Origin: J095 sp964517605
GTDB taxonomy: Bacteria; Chloroflexota; Anaerolineae; 4572-78; J111
Direction: 5' to 3'
DNA: 64,000 nt
Assembly: GCA_964517605.1 (NCBI GenBank)
Contig: CAZFCE010000017.1
Span: 55,733-119,732 of the forward strand
Both the position numbers and the translations under genes were made by a program. Below the pieces are notes generated by a model. That model saw only the letters and a program-made list of their open reading frames with translations. It was not told the DNA's origin and ran no database searches. Within the stretch, counting starts at the first letter, position 1. Every line of letters begins with the position of its first letter. Below are positions 9,088 through 17,452 of the stretch, piece by piece.

Positions 9088-9175
9088 GTTTATGTTAGCT
9101 GTTCCTTAAAAAAGGTAAAATTCTAACCTTGCCGGAGTTGTTGGCGGCAAAATTAGGATTTTGCCTTTTTTATTA
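9088..9175 (+). ncRNA. Candidate attenuator leader or small RNA ending in a 19-bp terminator hairpin
   Basis: The segment 9108-9126 pairs with 9153-9171 over 19 positions, and the right arm ends in a T-run. Two positions are T opposite G, so they pair as G-U only in RNA read from the plus strand; on the minus strand they would be A-C mismatches. An inner stem (TTGCCG 9129-9134 with CGGCAA 9145-9150) extends the helix. With the extended -10 at 9073 this predicts a short RNA of about 90 nucleotides, or a terminated leader of the HAD gene that starts at 9226. Confidence 0.42.
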
Positions 9176-9225
9176 CAGCGAACGCTTTCGCTTTATATAG
9201 TAGCATAGTTATTAACATTGCTAAA

Positions 9226-9888
9226 ATGAAATACAGTGGATTGCCGCAATTTCAATACATCCTGTTCGACCTGGACGAAACGCTTTACCCCACCGAATCC
9301 GGCTTGATGCAAGCAATCGGCGAGCGCATTCAGTTATTTATGACCCAAAAGGTGGGGATTCCCGCCGATGATGTGCCGTTGCTGCGGCGCGCTTACTACC
9401 AAAAATACGGCACGGCCCTGCGCGGGTTGATGATTGACTACCACATTGACCCCGTGGAGTTTATGTACTTTGTTCACGATGTGAACCCGGCTGATTTTTT
9501 TGGAGCCAGCCCGCCCCTCGACCGGATGCTACACAACTTGCCCATCAAAAAAGTGATTTTTACCAACTCCGATGTGGCGCACAGCGAGCGAGTGCTCAAC
9601 ACGCTCAAGGTGCGGCCTCATTTTGACCTGATTATTGACGCCCGGCGGCTAAATTACGCCACCAAACCCGATCCAATGGCTTATCATCAAATATTGGGCA
9701 TTCTCAACACGCCCGGTTGCAGTTGCATTATGATTGACGACAAACCGCGCAACCTCATCCCGGCCAAAAACCTGGGCATGACCACCATTCTGGTGGGCCT
9801 GGGCGCATCGAGCGCCGTTGATTACAGCGTGCCCACCATATTTCACGTTGAAGCCATTATTAAAAACCTGTTACCCCTGGAGAGATAA
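9226..9888 (+). CDS. HAD-superfamily hydrolase, pyrimidine 5'-nucleotidase type
   Basis: The 220-residue protein is a subfamily IA HAD phosphatase resembling yeast Sdt1-type pyrimidine 5'-nucleotidases. Motif I is FDLDETLYP with nucleophile Asp15 and acid/base Asp17. Motif II is FTNS, motif III includes the Lys of TKPDP, and motif IV is IMIDDKPRNL. The helical cap follows motif I. It probably dephosphorylates UMP, CMP or related small phosphates in the cytoplasm. No Shine-Dalgarno sequence is evident before the ATG at 9226. The upstream hairpin at 9108-9171 could control it by attenuation. Its stop is immediately followed by the thioesterase. Confidence 0.88.
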   Translation: MKYSGLPQFQYILFDLDETLYPTESGLMQAIGERIQLFMTQKVGIPADDVPLLRRAYYQKYGTALRGLMIDYHIDPVEFMYFVHDVNPADFFGASPPLDRMLHNLPIKKVIFTNSDVAHSERVLNTLKVRPHFDLIIDARRLNYATKPDPMAYHQILGILNTPGCSCIMIDDKPRNLIPAKNLGMTTILVGLGASSAVDYSVPTIFHVEAIIKNLLPLER

Positions 9889-9889
9889 T

Positions 9890-10309
9890 CTGAACCCCAT
9901 TACCGAAACCACCTTTCACGTGCGCTACGCCGAAACCGACAAAATGGGCATTGTGCACCACGCCGCCTATGTGGTGTGGCTCGAAGAGGGCCGCAGCCAT
10001 TGGCTCCGCGCCAACGGCAGTTCATACGCCAATTTTGAGGCCGATGGCGTGGCATTGGCCGTATCGGATTTGCGCGTTAGATATATTCAGGCCGCCCGGT
10101 ACGACCAGCTTGTGACCGCGCGCTGCTGGGTAGAAGAAGTAAAAAGCCGAAAAATGATTTTTGGCTACCAAATTCTTGATGCCGCCACCGGCCAACTACT
10201 GGCCGAAGCCCAAACCCACCACATTTGCGTTGACCGCGCGGGCCAGGTTACAAAAATTCCCGACTCGTGGCGAACCTTTTTAAGCCAGGGCCTCAAGCCC
10301 GCCCCTTAA
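9890..10309 (+). CDS. Acyl-CoA thioesterase, 4HBT hotdog fold (YbgC-like), probable CTG start
   Basis: The conserved hotdog region begins with TFHVRYAETDKMGIVHHAAY, which contains the catalytic Asp (D17 in this numbering). The reading frame has no ATG or GTG close to its natural start. A CTG at 9890, one base after the HAD stop, has GGAGA six bases upstream and gives a normal 139-residue protein. An ATG at 9818 and a TTG at 9848 lie in frame but inside the HAD gene, and the next ATG (9944) would remove the catalytic Asp. The family hydrolyses short to medium acyl-CoA thioesters. It is probably translationally coupled to the HAD gene, and a terminator follows its stop. Confidence 0.85.
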   Translation: MNPITETTFHVRYAETDKMGIVHHAAYVVWLEEGRSHWLRANGSSYANFEADGVALAVSDLRVRYIQAARYDQLVTARCWVEEVKSRKMIFGYQILDAATGQLLAEAQTHHICVDRAGQVTKIPDSWRTFLSQGLKPAP

Positions 10310-10332
10310 CCCCGGCTTGCCGGGTTTTTTAT
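10309..10332 (+). terminator. Intrinsic terminator after the HAD-thioesterase pair
   Basis: CCCGG, loop CTTG and CCGGG (10311-10324) are followed by six T residues. It sits directly after the thioesterase stop and before the GNAT gene. Confidence 0.75.
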
Positions 10333-10357
10333 TGTTCACAACAAGGACACCTAAAAA

Positions 10358-11233
10358 ATGACTGCCCATCTTGTAAAAAGTACCGGCCTTGCCCCGCACC
10401 AGATCGAACAAATTGGCCAACTGGCCCAAACCTGTAATGCTTTTGAAAATTTGACCATGAAGCTCAACTGGAGCTGGTTAAATAACCGCCCCATTGATGA
10501 AACCAACGATTTTTTATACACCGTCAACGGCGAATTGGCTGGCTACCTGGCGCTGTACATTTTTACCCAAAGCGAAGCCGAAGTCAGCGTTATGGTTCAC
10601 CCCAACTTTCGGCGGCAGGGCATCTTTAAAAAGCTGCTAACCGCCGCCCGCGCCGAAGTAGCCCAACGCGGCATCCCCGATTTGCTGTTTATTTGCGAAC
10701 AAGCCTCGCCGGCTGGGGCTGCCGCCATGCACGCCACTGGCAGCGTTTACGAATTTTCAGAATACCGCATGGATTTGCGCGCCGCCGTTCCACCTTTTCC
10801 CACGGCGGCCAACCTTAACCTGCGACCCGCCCAACTTGATGATATCCCCATTATGGCGCAACTGGATTACCTTTGTTTTAATATGCCGGTTGAAAAAACC
10901 ATCATCCAGTTGGAACAGGAAATTACCAACGGGCGACGCAAAACGGCGCTGGTAGCCACCATTGATAACACCGTGATTGGCAAACTCAATGTGCTGCACG
11001 TTGGGCCGGAAGATGTTTACATTGGGGCGTTTTGCCTGCGGCCCGAATATCGCGGCCTGGGCTACGGCAAAACCATCCTCTCGCGCACGGTAGCCGAGTT
11101 GCAGGCAATGGGCCACCGGCGCATCTCGCTGGAGGTTGCCACCAGCAACAGCAACGCCCTGCTGGTGTATCAGCGCTGCGGGTTTGAAACCACCACCGGC
11201 TACGATTATTACCGGTTGCCGGCGCTTTCATAA
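10358..11233 (+). CDS. Tandem GNAT acetyltransferase
   Basis: The 291-residue protein consists of two GNAT folds. The N-terminal fold carries VHPNFRRQGIFKKLL (about 85-99) and the C-terminal fold carries the acetyl-CoA motif LRPEYRGLGYGKTIL (about 228-242), followed by ATSNSNALLVYQRCGF. Both pyrophosphate-binding loops look usable, unlike many tandem GNATs in which one is decayed. The family transfers an acetyl group to a small amine or protein; the substrate is unknown. It is a single-gene unit after a terminator, with AAGGACACC before the ATG. Confidence 0.88.
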   Translation: MTAHLVKSTGLAPHQIEQIGQLAQTCNAFENLTMKLNWSWLNNRPIDETNDFLYTVNGELAGYLALYIFTQSEAEVSVMVHPNFRRQGIFKKLLTAARAEVAQRGIPDLLFICEQASPAGAAAMHATGSVYEFSEYRMDLRAAVPPFPTAANLNLRPAQLDDIPIMAQLDYLCFNMPVEKTIIQLEQEITNGRRKTALVATIDNTVIGKLNVLHVGPEDVYIGAFCLRPEYRGLGYGKTILSRTVAELQAMGHRRISLEVATSNSNALLVYQRCGFETTTGYDYYRLPALS

Positions 11234-11266
11234 CCACCGGGCTGATAATGTCTCATTATAATTTTG

Positions 11267-11275
11267 TGGTACAAT
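11267..11275 (+). promoter_or_regulatory. Extended -10 promoter of the propeller-SpoIIE gene
   Basis: TGG-TACAAT lies at 11267-11275, within TTGTGGTACAAT, a 12-mer also found before mnmA. The predicted start is near 11282, about 22 bases before the ATG at 11304. Confidence 0.5.
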
Positions 11276-11303
11276 AGAGCCACTATTTTCCTCTATTTAT
11301 CAA

Positions 11304-14300
11304 ATGTGCGCCCAATTTATGCAACTTATCCGCCTAAATCCTGTACCCAAAATGTATTTGGCCACCGGAATTATAATTGCGGTGTTGTTACTGTTGGGAG
11401 GCAATGTTGCCCGCGCGCAAGAGCCGGTGCCTCAATTTGAACACCTCACCCTGGATAACGGACTGTCGGACAACACCGTGTATTCTATGGTGCAGGATCA
11501 AACCGGATTTTTGTGGTTTGGCACGCAAAACGGCCTGAACAAATACAACGGCTACAGTTTTACCGTTTTTAAAAACAATCCCTACAACCTTAACAGCGTT
11601 TCTAACGATAACGCCGGCAATATTTATATTGACCACGCCGGCATCATCTGGATTGGCACCTGGGGCGGCGGGCTGGATCGGCTGGACCCGCGCACCGGCC
11701 AATTTACCAACTACCACAACCACCCCGATATTCCCACCAGCCTCAGCAGCGACCGGGTGCAAACCATCTTTCAGGATTCGCGGGGCACGGTGTGGGTCGG
11801 CACATCGGGCGGCGGGCTAAACCGGCTGGATGCCGGCACCGGCCAGTTTACCCGGTTTCAGCACAGTTCCAACAACCCCGCCAGCCTCAGCAATGACCGC
11901 ATCTGGCGGATGGATGAAGACCGCCAGGGCAACCTGTGGGTTGCCACCAGCGACGGGCTAAACAAGTTTGACCCCGCCACCCAAACCTTTACAACCTACC
12001 GCAACAACCCAAAAGATGCCGCCAGCCTCAGCCATAATTTAATCCGCACCCTGTACATTGATCGCTCCGGCGTGCTGTGGGTGGGCGCAGAAAAAGGACT
12101 AAACCGGTTTGACCCCGCCAGCCAAACCTTTAAAACCTACTTTCACCGGCCCGATGTTGCCACCAGCCTCAGCGATGACACCATCAACGCCATTTACGAG
12201 GACACCACCGGCCGTTTTTGGATTGGCACGCGCAGCGGCGGCCTCAATTTAATGAACCGCGCCACCGGCGAATTTACGCATTACGTTAACGACCCGCTCG
12301 ACGCCAACAGCCTCAGTTACAACGATATTCGCTACATTATGGAAGACAGCGCGGGTGTGGTTTGGTTTGCCACCCGGGGCGGCGGCGTGGATAAACTGGT
12401 GCCCACCTCCGGGCAGTTTATCCACTACGCCGGTATGCCCGGCAACCCCAACGCCGTTATCAACAACGAAGTCCGCGCCATTTATCAGGATGATGACGGC
12501 ACGCTCTGGCTGGGCAGCAAAAGCAACGGGTTAAACCTTTACAACCCCAAAACCGGGCAGTATTCGGCGTTTGTCAACAACCCCGATAACCCCAACAGCC
12601 TCAGCAGCAACGATGTGTACGCCATCCACAAGGATTCGCAGGGCGTTTATTGGCTGGGCACCGCCGGCGGCGGTTTAAACGCCTACAACCCGCTCACCGG
12701 CCAGTTTACTCATTACCGCGCCAATCCCGACGACCCCACCGCCCTGGCCGCGCAAGACGTTAACACCGTTTTTGAAGACAACACCGGCAAATTGTGGATT
12801 GGAACCAAAGGCGGCGGCCTAAGCCGCTTTGACCGCGACACTAGCCAGTTTACCAACTACCGGAACACCCCCGACGATCCCACCAGCCTCAGCAATGACG
12901 ATGTGTACGCCATCTATCAGGATCAAACCAAAGTGCTGTGGATTGGCACCTATGGCGGCGGCCTGAATAGGTTTAATCCGGCCACCGGTCAGTTTGTGCG
13001 CTTTCAGCACAACCCCGAAGACCCAACTAGCCTCAGTGATAACAACATTTACAGCATTTACCAATCCGCCGATGGCGCGCTGTGGGTGGCAACGGCCAAC
13101 GGTGGGCTGAACAAGTTTGACCCCGCCACCGGCCACGCCGAACATTTTACCCAGGAAAGTGGGCTGGCCAGCGATGTGGTGTACAGCATCCTCCCCGATA
13201 CCGCCGGTAATTCGTGGCTCAGCACCAACAAAGGCATTTCAAAATTCAACCCCAAAGAAAATCGCTTTGTAAATTACGACTCTGCCGATGGCCTGAAACG
13301 GGTCATCTACCGCGAAGAAGCCGCGTTTCTGGGCCGCGATGGTGCGCTCTTTTTTGGCGGCATCAACGGGTTAACCAAATTTTACCCGGCCAACATCACC
13401 GAAAACGCCCACGTGCCGCCGGTGGTACTGACCGGCTTTAATCTGTTTAACCAGCCCGCCCCGCTGGAAACGCTGCCCGAACAAACCGCCAACATTCAGC
13501 TTTCGTACCGCCAAAACGTGCTTTCGTTTGATTTTGCCGCGCTCGACTTTGTGGCCCCCGAAAAAAACCGATACGCCTACAAGCTGGAAGGGTTTGATGC
13601 CGACTGGATTTACTCCGGCTCGCGCACGTTTGCCGCCTACACCAACCTCGATGCCGGCCAGTACACCTTTTTGGTCAAAGGGGCCAACAATGCCGGTGTC
13701 TGGAACGATGCCGGGGTAACGGTGCAGGTGGTGATTACCCCGCCCTTCTGGGAAACCTGGTGGTTCCGTACCCTGGTGGTCATCAGCGTGCTGGCCATCG
13801 GCTTTGGCGTGTACAACACGCGGGTGCGAACCATCCAGCATCACCGCAAATTGCTCAAAAAACAGGTGGCCCAACGCACCGCCGACCTGCTCGAAGCCAA
13901 CCAGCACCTGCAAGAAGTAACCACCCGGCTGCAAAACGAACTGGCGCTGGCCCAAAAAATTCAAAAGGGACTTTTGCCGCCGCCCCGCCCCATCTGGTCT
14001 GGCCCGGAGGTGGTGTGCTACAGCCAGCCGGCTCTGGAAGTGGGCGGCGATTTTTACGATTATTACGCCTTTGGCCTGCTGGAAGCCACCGGCAGCCCGC
14101 AGCGGTTTGCCGTAATTGTCGGTGATGTTTCCGGCAAAGGTATGCCCGCCGCCCTGCTGATGGCCGTGAGTTTGGGGTCGCTGCAATCCATTATCAGCCA
14201 ATCCCCCAAAAAAGAAGACCTGCTCAACCAGCTTGATACCACCTTAAAACCCTACAGCCAAACCACCAACCAAAACTGCGCCCTGTGTTACGTCGAAGTC

Positions 14301-14678
14301 AACCAGAACACGCTCAGCGTCATCAACGCTGGCGGGATGCCGCCACTCATCCGGCACACCGGTGGCGCTACCGGCTGGCTCGATGCCGTGGGGTTGCCGT
14401 TGGGCGTAACCCTGGAACGCAAGCCCAACTACCGCGACGCCACGGTTAACGTGACTATTCGGACGGGTGACATCATTGTTTTGGTGAGCGATGGCGTGGT
14501 TGAGGCTATGGCATCCACCGGCGAAATGTTTGGCTTTGAGCGGCTGGAAAAAACCGTGGCCGGCGGCCCCAACCACAGCGCCGAGCACATGCTCAACCAC
14601 GTCAAAAGCGCCGTGCATAGTTTTGTGGGAGCAATCCCCCCTCACGACGACCTGACCATTGTGGTGCTAAAAATCTAA
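11304..14678 (+). CDS. Ligand-sensing beta-propeller receptor with cytoplasmic SpoIIE/PP2C phosphatase
   Basis: The 1124-residue transmembrane receptor has a signal anchor (about 17-36, ending ARAQ). About a dozen propeller repeats of the two-component-regulator type follow (residues 45-690, each with D-x-x-G-x-LWIGT and a GGLN turn). Next come a Y_Y_Y domain (about 740-812), a membrane helix (about 819-840), a coiled coil (840-886) and a SpoIIE-type PP2C domain. The phosphatase motifs are GGDFYD (about 914), GDVSGKG (about 939), SDGV (about 1062) and DDLTIVVL (about 1115). Most proteins with this ectodomain end in a histidine kinase; here the output is a Ser/Thr phosphatase. It probably acts on an anti-sigma-factor antagonist or kinase-type substrate. 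The SpoIIE metal residues look intact. Confidence 0.93.
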   Translation: MCAQFMQLIRLNPVPKMYLATGIIIAVLLLLGGNVARAQEPVPQFEHLTLDNGLSDNTVYSMVQDQTGFLWFGTQNGLNKYNGYSFTVFKNNPYNLNSVSNDNAGNIYIDHAGIIWIGTWGGGLDRLDPRTGQFTNYHNHPDIPTSLSSDRVQTIFQDSRGTVWVGTSGGGLNRLDAGTGQFTRFQHSSNNPASLSNDRIWRMDEDRQGNLWVATSDGLNKFDPATQTFTTYRNNPKDAASLSHNLIRTLYIDRSGVLWVGAEKGLNRFDPASQTFKTYFHRPDVATSLSDDTINAIYEDTTGRFWIGTRSGGLNLMNRATGEFTHYVNDPLDANSLSYNDIRYIMEDSAGVVWFATRGGGVDKLVPTSGQFIHYAGMPGNPNAVINNEVRAIYQDDDGTLWLGSKSNGLNLYNPKTGQYSAFVNNPDNPNSLSSNDVYAIHKDSQGVYWLGTAGGGLNAYNPLTGQFTHYRANPDDPTALAAQDVNTVFEDNTGKLWIGTKGGGLSRFDRDTSQFTNYRNTPDDPTSLSNDDVYAIYQDQTKVLWIGTYGGGLNRFNPATGQFVRFQHNPEDPTSLSDNNIYSIYQSADGALWVATANGGLNKFDPATGHAEHFTQESGLASDVVYSILPDTAGNSWLSTNKGISKFNPKENRFVNYDSADGLKRVIYREEAAFLGRDGALFFGGINGLTKFYPANITENAHVPPVVLTGFNLFNQPAPLETLPEQTANIQLSYRQNVLSFDFAALDFVAPEKNRYAYKLEGFDADWIYSGSRTFAAYTNLDAGQYTFLVKGANNAGVWNDAGVTVQVVITPPFWETWWFRTLVVISVLAIGFGVYNTRVRTIQHHRKLLKKQVAQRTADLLEANQHLQEVTTRLQNELALAQKIQKGLLPPPRPIWSGPEVVCYSQPALEVGGDFYDYYAFGLLEATGSPQRFAVIVGDVSGKGMPAALLMAVSLGSLQSIISQSPKKEDLLNQLDTTLKPYSQTTNQNCALCYVEVNQNTLSVINAGGMPPLIRHTGGATGWLDAVGLPLGVTLERKPNYRDATVNVTIRTGDIIVLVSDGVVEAMASTGEMFGFERLEKTVAGGPNHSAEHMLNHVKSAVHSFVGAIPPHDDLTIVVLKI

Positions 14679-14689
14679 GCCAATTTTCC

Positions 14690-14698
14690 TGGTACAAT
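14690..14698 (+). promoter_or_regulatory. Extended -10 element in front of an orphan structured segment
   Basis: TGG-TACAAT (14690-14698) lies just after the phosphatase stop. The predicted start, about 14705, coincides with the left arm of a 12-bp inverted repeat. No gene on this strand follows before the terminator at 14821. Confidence 0.4.
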
Positions 14699-14703
14699 CT
14701 GAT

Positions 14704-14784
14704 TTAACGCGAATACCGTGAATGAACGAATAGCCCGACACTGAGAATTCGTGATATTCGCCCAATTTGATTTATTCGCGTTAA
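14704..14784 (+). repeat. 12-bp perfect inverted repeat with a nested stem
   Basis: TTAACGCGAATA (14704-14715) is repeated in inverted form at 14773-14784. Inside it CGAATA (14727-14732) pairs with TATTCG (14755-14760). It may be a small non-autonomous element or the body of a structured RNA. Confidence 0.6.
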
Positions 14785-14856
14785 GGCGTTTGCAGTTTAT
14801 ATCTGGCGCTGAAAACAAAAAAGCGACATCACCTAAAAGTGATGTCGCTTTTGTTA
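14705..14856 (+). ncRNA. Candidate small RNA between the phosphatase and ftsH genes
   Basis: An extended -10 (14690-14698), a closing stem that starts at the predicted first nucleotide (14704-14715 with 14773-14784), a nested stem and a terminator hairpin (14821-14850, followed by TTGTT) together predict a plus-strand RNA of about 150 nucleotides. No known RNA family is recognised. Confidence 0.3.
14821..14850. terminator. Bidirectional terminator downstream of ftsH
   Basis: AAGCGACATCAC (14821-14832), loop CTAAAA and its perfect complement (14839-14850) form a 12-bp stem. A-rich sequence lies on the left and T-rich on the right, so it can end ftsH on the minus strand and any plus-strand transcript. 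Confidence 0.85.
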
Positions 14857-14879
14857 TTTGTGCTGTTCGGCAGGATGGA

Positions 14880-16823
14880 TCAGGCCGGCAACGGAGCCGC
14901 CGAGGGCGGAATAACCTGTGGTGGCGATGAATCTTCCGACGAAGCGGCGTCGCCCGTTACCGGACGCGCCTCGGAGGTAGAAACCGCGCCTTTGGGCGGC
15001 TTGGGCAAACCCTGCATCAGCGCGGCAAACTCTTCGGCGTCCAGCGTTTCCGCTTCCATCAACCGTTCCGCAATTAGATGCAGCAGGTCAATATTATCTT
15101 TTAAAATTTGCAGCGCCCGCTGGTGCGCCTCGTCCACAAAACGGCGCACTTCAAAATCAATCTGTTCGGCTACCTCTTCACTGTAGTTGCGCTGTTCGCT
15201 GAGTTGGCGGCCCAGAAAAATCAGTTCCTCTTTATCGCCAAAAGTGATCGGCCCCAGTTTTTTGCTCATTCCAAACTGAGTGACCATCGCCCTGGCCATG
15301 CGGGTAATACTTTCCAGATCGCCGCTGGCTCCGGTGGTAACGTTGGCAAAGATAATCTCTTCGGCGGCCCGGCCCCCCATTGTTACCGCCAGCCGCGCCT
15401 TAAACTCAGCAACGCTCACCAACGTGCTGTCGTCTTCGGGCAAAAACAGGGTAAACCCGCCCGCCGCACCACGCGCCACAATGCTCACCTTGTGAACCGG
15501 GTCGGCTTCCGGAATTTTGTAGGCTACCAAAGCGTGACCGGCTTCGTGGTAGGCCACAACCTTTTTTTCGGCATCGCTAATCACCCGGCTGCGCCGCTCC
15601 GGCCCCAACCGCACCTTTTCAATGGCGTCTTCCAGGTCTTGCATAGCGATTTGCTTTTGGTTGCGCCGCGCCGCCAAAATTGCGCCTTCGTTCACCACGT
15701 TTTCCAGGTCGGCCCCGGAAAAACCGATGGTGGCTTTGGCCAGCGGTTCCAAATCAACCGTGGCGGTCATGGGTTTGCCGCGAGCATGCACCTGCAAAAT
15801 TTTCAGCCGCCCCTGCCAGTCGGGCCGGTCGAGTACCACCCGCCGGTCAAACCGGCCGGGGCGCAGCAGCGCCGGGTCCAAAATATCGGGGCGGTTGGTA
15901 GCGGCGATGATAATAATGTTGGTGTCGGTTTCAAAGCCGTCCATCTCCACCAAAATCTGGTTGAGGGTTTGTTCGCGTTCATCGTGGCTGCCGCCCAAAC
16001 CGGCCCCGCGATGCCGCCCCACGGCATCAATTTCATCAATAAAGATAATGCACGGGCTGTTGCGCTTGGCCTGGTCAAACAAATCGCGCACGCGGCTGGC
16101 CCCCACACCCACAAACATCTCCACAAACTCCGAGCCGGAAATACTAAAAAACGGCACGCCGGCCTCGCCGGACACGGCTTTGGCCAGCAACGTTTTGCCG
16201 CAACCGGGCGGCCCAACCATCAGCACGCCTTTGGGAATACGCGCCCCCAGCGAGATGAACTTCTCCGGCTCGCGTAAAAATTCAACCACTTCGGCCAGTT
16301 CTTGTTTGGATTCTTCGGCTCCGGCCACGTCGTCAAAAGTAACGGTGGGTTTATCACCAGAGAACATGCGGGCCTTGCTTTTGCCAAAGCTGAGCGCCTG
16401 GTTATTTGATCCCTGAGCCTGCCGGATCATAAAAAAGATCAACCCGCCAAAAATAAACAGCGGCAAAATGGTAATGGCCAGCGTGCCCCAATCGCTCCAC
16501 ACGCCCGGCGGCACAACCTCAACCTCAACCTTTTTGAGTTCTTCTTCGGTTACGCCCAGTTCCTTGAACGTGTTAAAAATGCTCACGTTGGCTTCTTTGC
16601 GGGATTTGGTGTTAACCCGGCTGGCCTGGGTGTATTGAACGGTCACTTCTTCGCCGTCAATTTTTAATTTGGAAACCTCGCCGATTTTTATCTGTTCGGC
16701 CACGGCGGTAATGTCAAGCTCGTTGCTGTCCCTGGGACTAGAGAAAAAGCTAAAAATAAGCGCGGCTACCGCCAAAAGAATGAGCAAATATACAATACTA
16801 TTTTTGAAAAAACCCGAATTCAC
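14880..16823 (-). CDS. ftsH: ATP-dependent zinc metalloprotease FtsH
   Basis: This membrane-bound AAA+ protease degrades misassembled membrane proteins and short-lived regulators. Starting at the GTG at 16823, which has GGAGG five bases upstream, it has 647 residues; the frame could also open at a GTG at 16835, but that codon overlaps the ribosome binding site. Two membrane helices (about 9-26 and 113-134) flank the extracytoplasmic FtsH domain. The AAA domain has Walker A GPPGCGKT (about 202-209), Walker B IIFIDEIDAVG and the second region of homology. The protease domain carries the zinc motif HEAGH near residue 424. The promoter and terminator of this single-gene unit are both clear. Confidence 0.97.
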   Translation of the reverse strand: MNSGFFKNSIVYLLILLAVAALIFSFFSSPRDSNELDITAVAEQIKIGEVSKLKIDGEEVTVQYTQASRVNTKSRKEANVSIFNTFKELGVTEEELKKVEVEVVPPGVWSDWGTLAITILPLFIFGGLIFFMIRQAQGSNNQALSFGKSKARMFSGDKPTVTFDDVAGAEESKQELAEVVEFLREPEKFISLGARIPKGVLMVGPPGCGKTLLAKAVSGEAGVPFFSISGSEFVEMFVGVGASRVRDLFDQAKRNSPCIIFIDEIDAVGRHRGAGLGGSHDEREQTLNQILVEMDGFETDTNIIIIAATNRPDILDPALLRPGRFDRRVVLDRPDWQGRLKILQVHARGKPMTATVDLEPLAKATIGFSGADLENVVNEGAILAARRNQKQIAMQDLEDAIEKVRLGPERRSRVISDAEKKVVAYHEAGHALVAYKIPEADPVHKVSIVARGAAGGFTLFLPEDDSTLVSVAEFKARLAVTMGGRAAEEIIFANVTTGASGDLESITRMARAMVTQFGMSKKLGPITFGDKEELIFLGRQLSEQRNYSEEVAEQIDFEVRRFVDEAHQRALQILKDNIDLLHLIAERLMEAETLDAEEFAALMQGLPKPPKGAVSTSEARPVTGDAASSEDSSPPQVIPPSAAPLPA

Positions 16824-16855
16824 ATTTTCCTCCACGTAGTTACGGTGAAGAGGAT

Positions 16856-16884
16856 ATTATACCAAAACAAACCGGATTCGCCAA
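16856..16884 (-). promoter_or_regulatory. Promoter of ftsH
   Basis: TTGGCG (16884-16879), a 17-base spacer and TGG-TATAAT (TATAAT at 16861-16856) lie on the minus strand. This is the best promoter in the window and matches the one upstream of the 4886-5428 gene. Confidence 0.75.
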
Positions 16885-16894
16885 CAAAAACAAA

Positions 16895-16910
16895 AGCCGT
16901 CCCCACGGCT
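16895..16910 (-). terminator. Terminator after the MOSC gene
   Basis: On the minus strand AGCCGT, loop GGGG and ACGGCT (16910-16895) are followed by TTTGTTTTTG. It ends the kinase-MOSC unit only 11 bases before the ftsH -35 box. Confidence 0.75.
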
Positions 16911-16917
16911 ATTGAAT

Positions 16918-17433
16918 TCACCGCACCCGCGCTACATCACCGGGTTTTACCCACCCGCCTTGTAGCACCCGCGCCATCATCCCGGCGTTGCGCCGAACCT
17001 GGCCATCTACTTTGGAAGTTACGGCTTTGAGCAATTGCGGGTGCATTTCATTTAACTGAAGGCACGGGTTGCGCACCTCGGTGATTTCCAGCAGCGCCTC
17101 GCCAATTTCCAGGTGAGTGCCGGGCGGCAGCGCCATTACCGCAATGCCGTCCACCACAATGTTTTCGCCCAGCATACCGGGGTTAAGCTGAATATCTTGC
17201 CGCGCCACCTCGGCCATAATCAAGGTATCGGCCAGCAACACCTGGCGCGCATTAGGCCGGGTAGGGTCTTTTTTGGCTAAATAACGATGCCGCACCAACG
17301 GCCCGGCGTGATAATCACCGGTCACGCCGTGGTTTTCTACAAGCTGGATGGCCTCAACCACCAGTTTGGGCAGCCCCGGTTCGGCTTTTTGGCACACCGC
17401 CACCACCTGGCCGCGCTTGAGAGAACTTTGCAT
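16918..17433 (-). CDS. MOSC-domain protein
   Basis: The 171-residue protein is a stand-alone MOSC domain, the C-terminal fold of molybdenum cofactor sulfurase. It is a beta-barrel thought to handle sulfur or the molybdenum cofactor. The sequence includes GVTGDYHAG near residue 37, the short MOSC insertion LLADTLIMAEVA, and IVVDGIAVMALPPGTHLEIG followed by the conserved Cys-containing NPCLQL (likely the sulfur-carrying Cys near 121). Its exact substrate is unknown. It lies 19 bases downstream of the PASTA kinase in the same direction, so it is probably in its transcript, followed by a terminator. No molybdenum cofactor genes are nearby. Confidence 0.85.
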   Translation of the reverse strand: MQSSLKRGQVVAVCQKAEPGLPKLVVEAIQLVENHGVTGDYHAGPLVRHRYLAKKDPTRPNARQVLLADTLIMAEVARQDIQLNPGMLGENIVVDGIAVMALPPGTHLEIGEALLEITEVRNPCLQLNEMHPQLLKAVTSKVDGQVRRNAGMMARVLQGGWVKPGDVARVR

Positions 17434-17452
17434 TAATGTAAAACCTTCCTGT

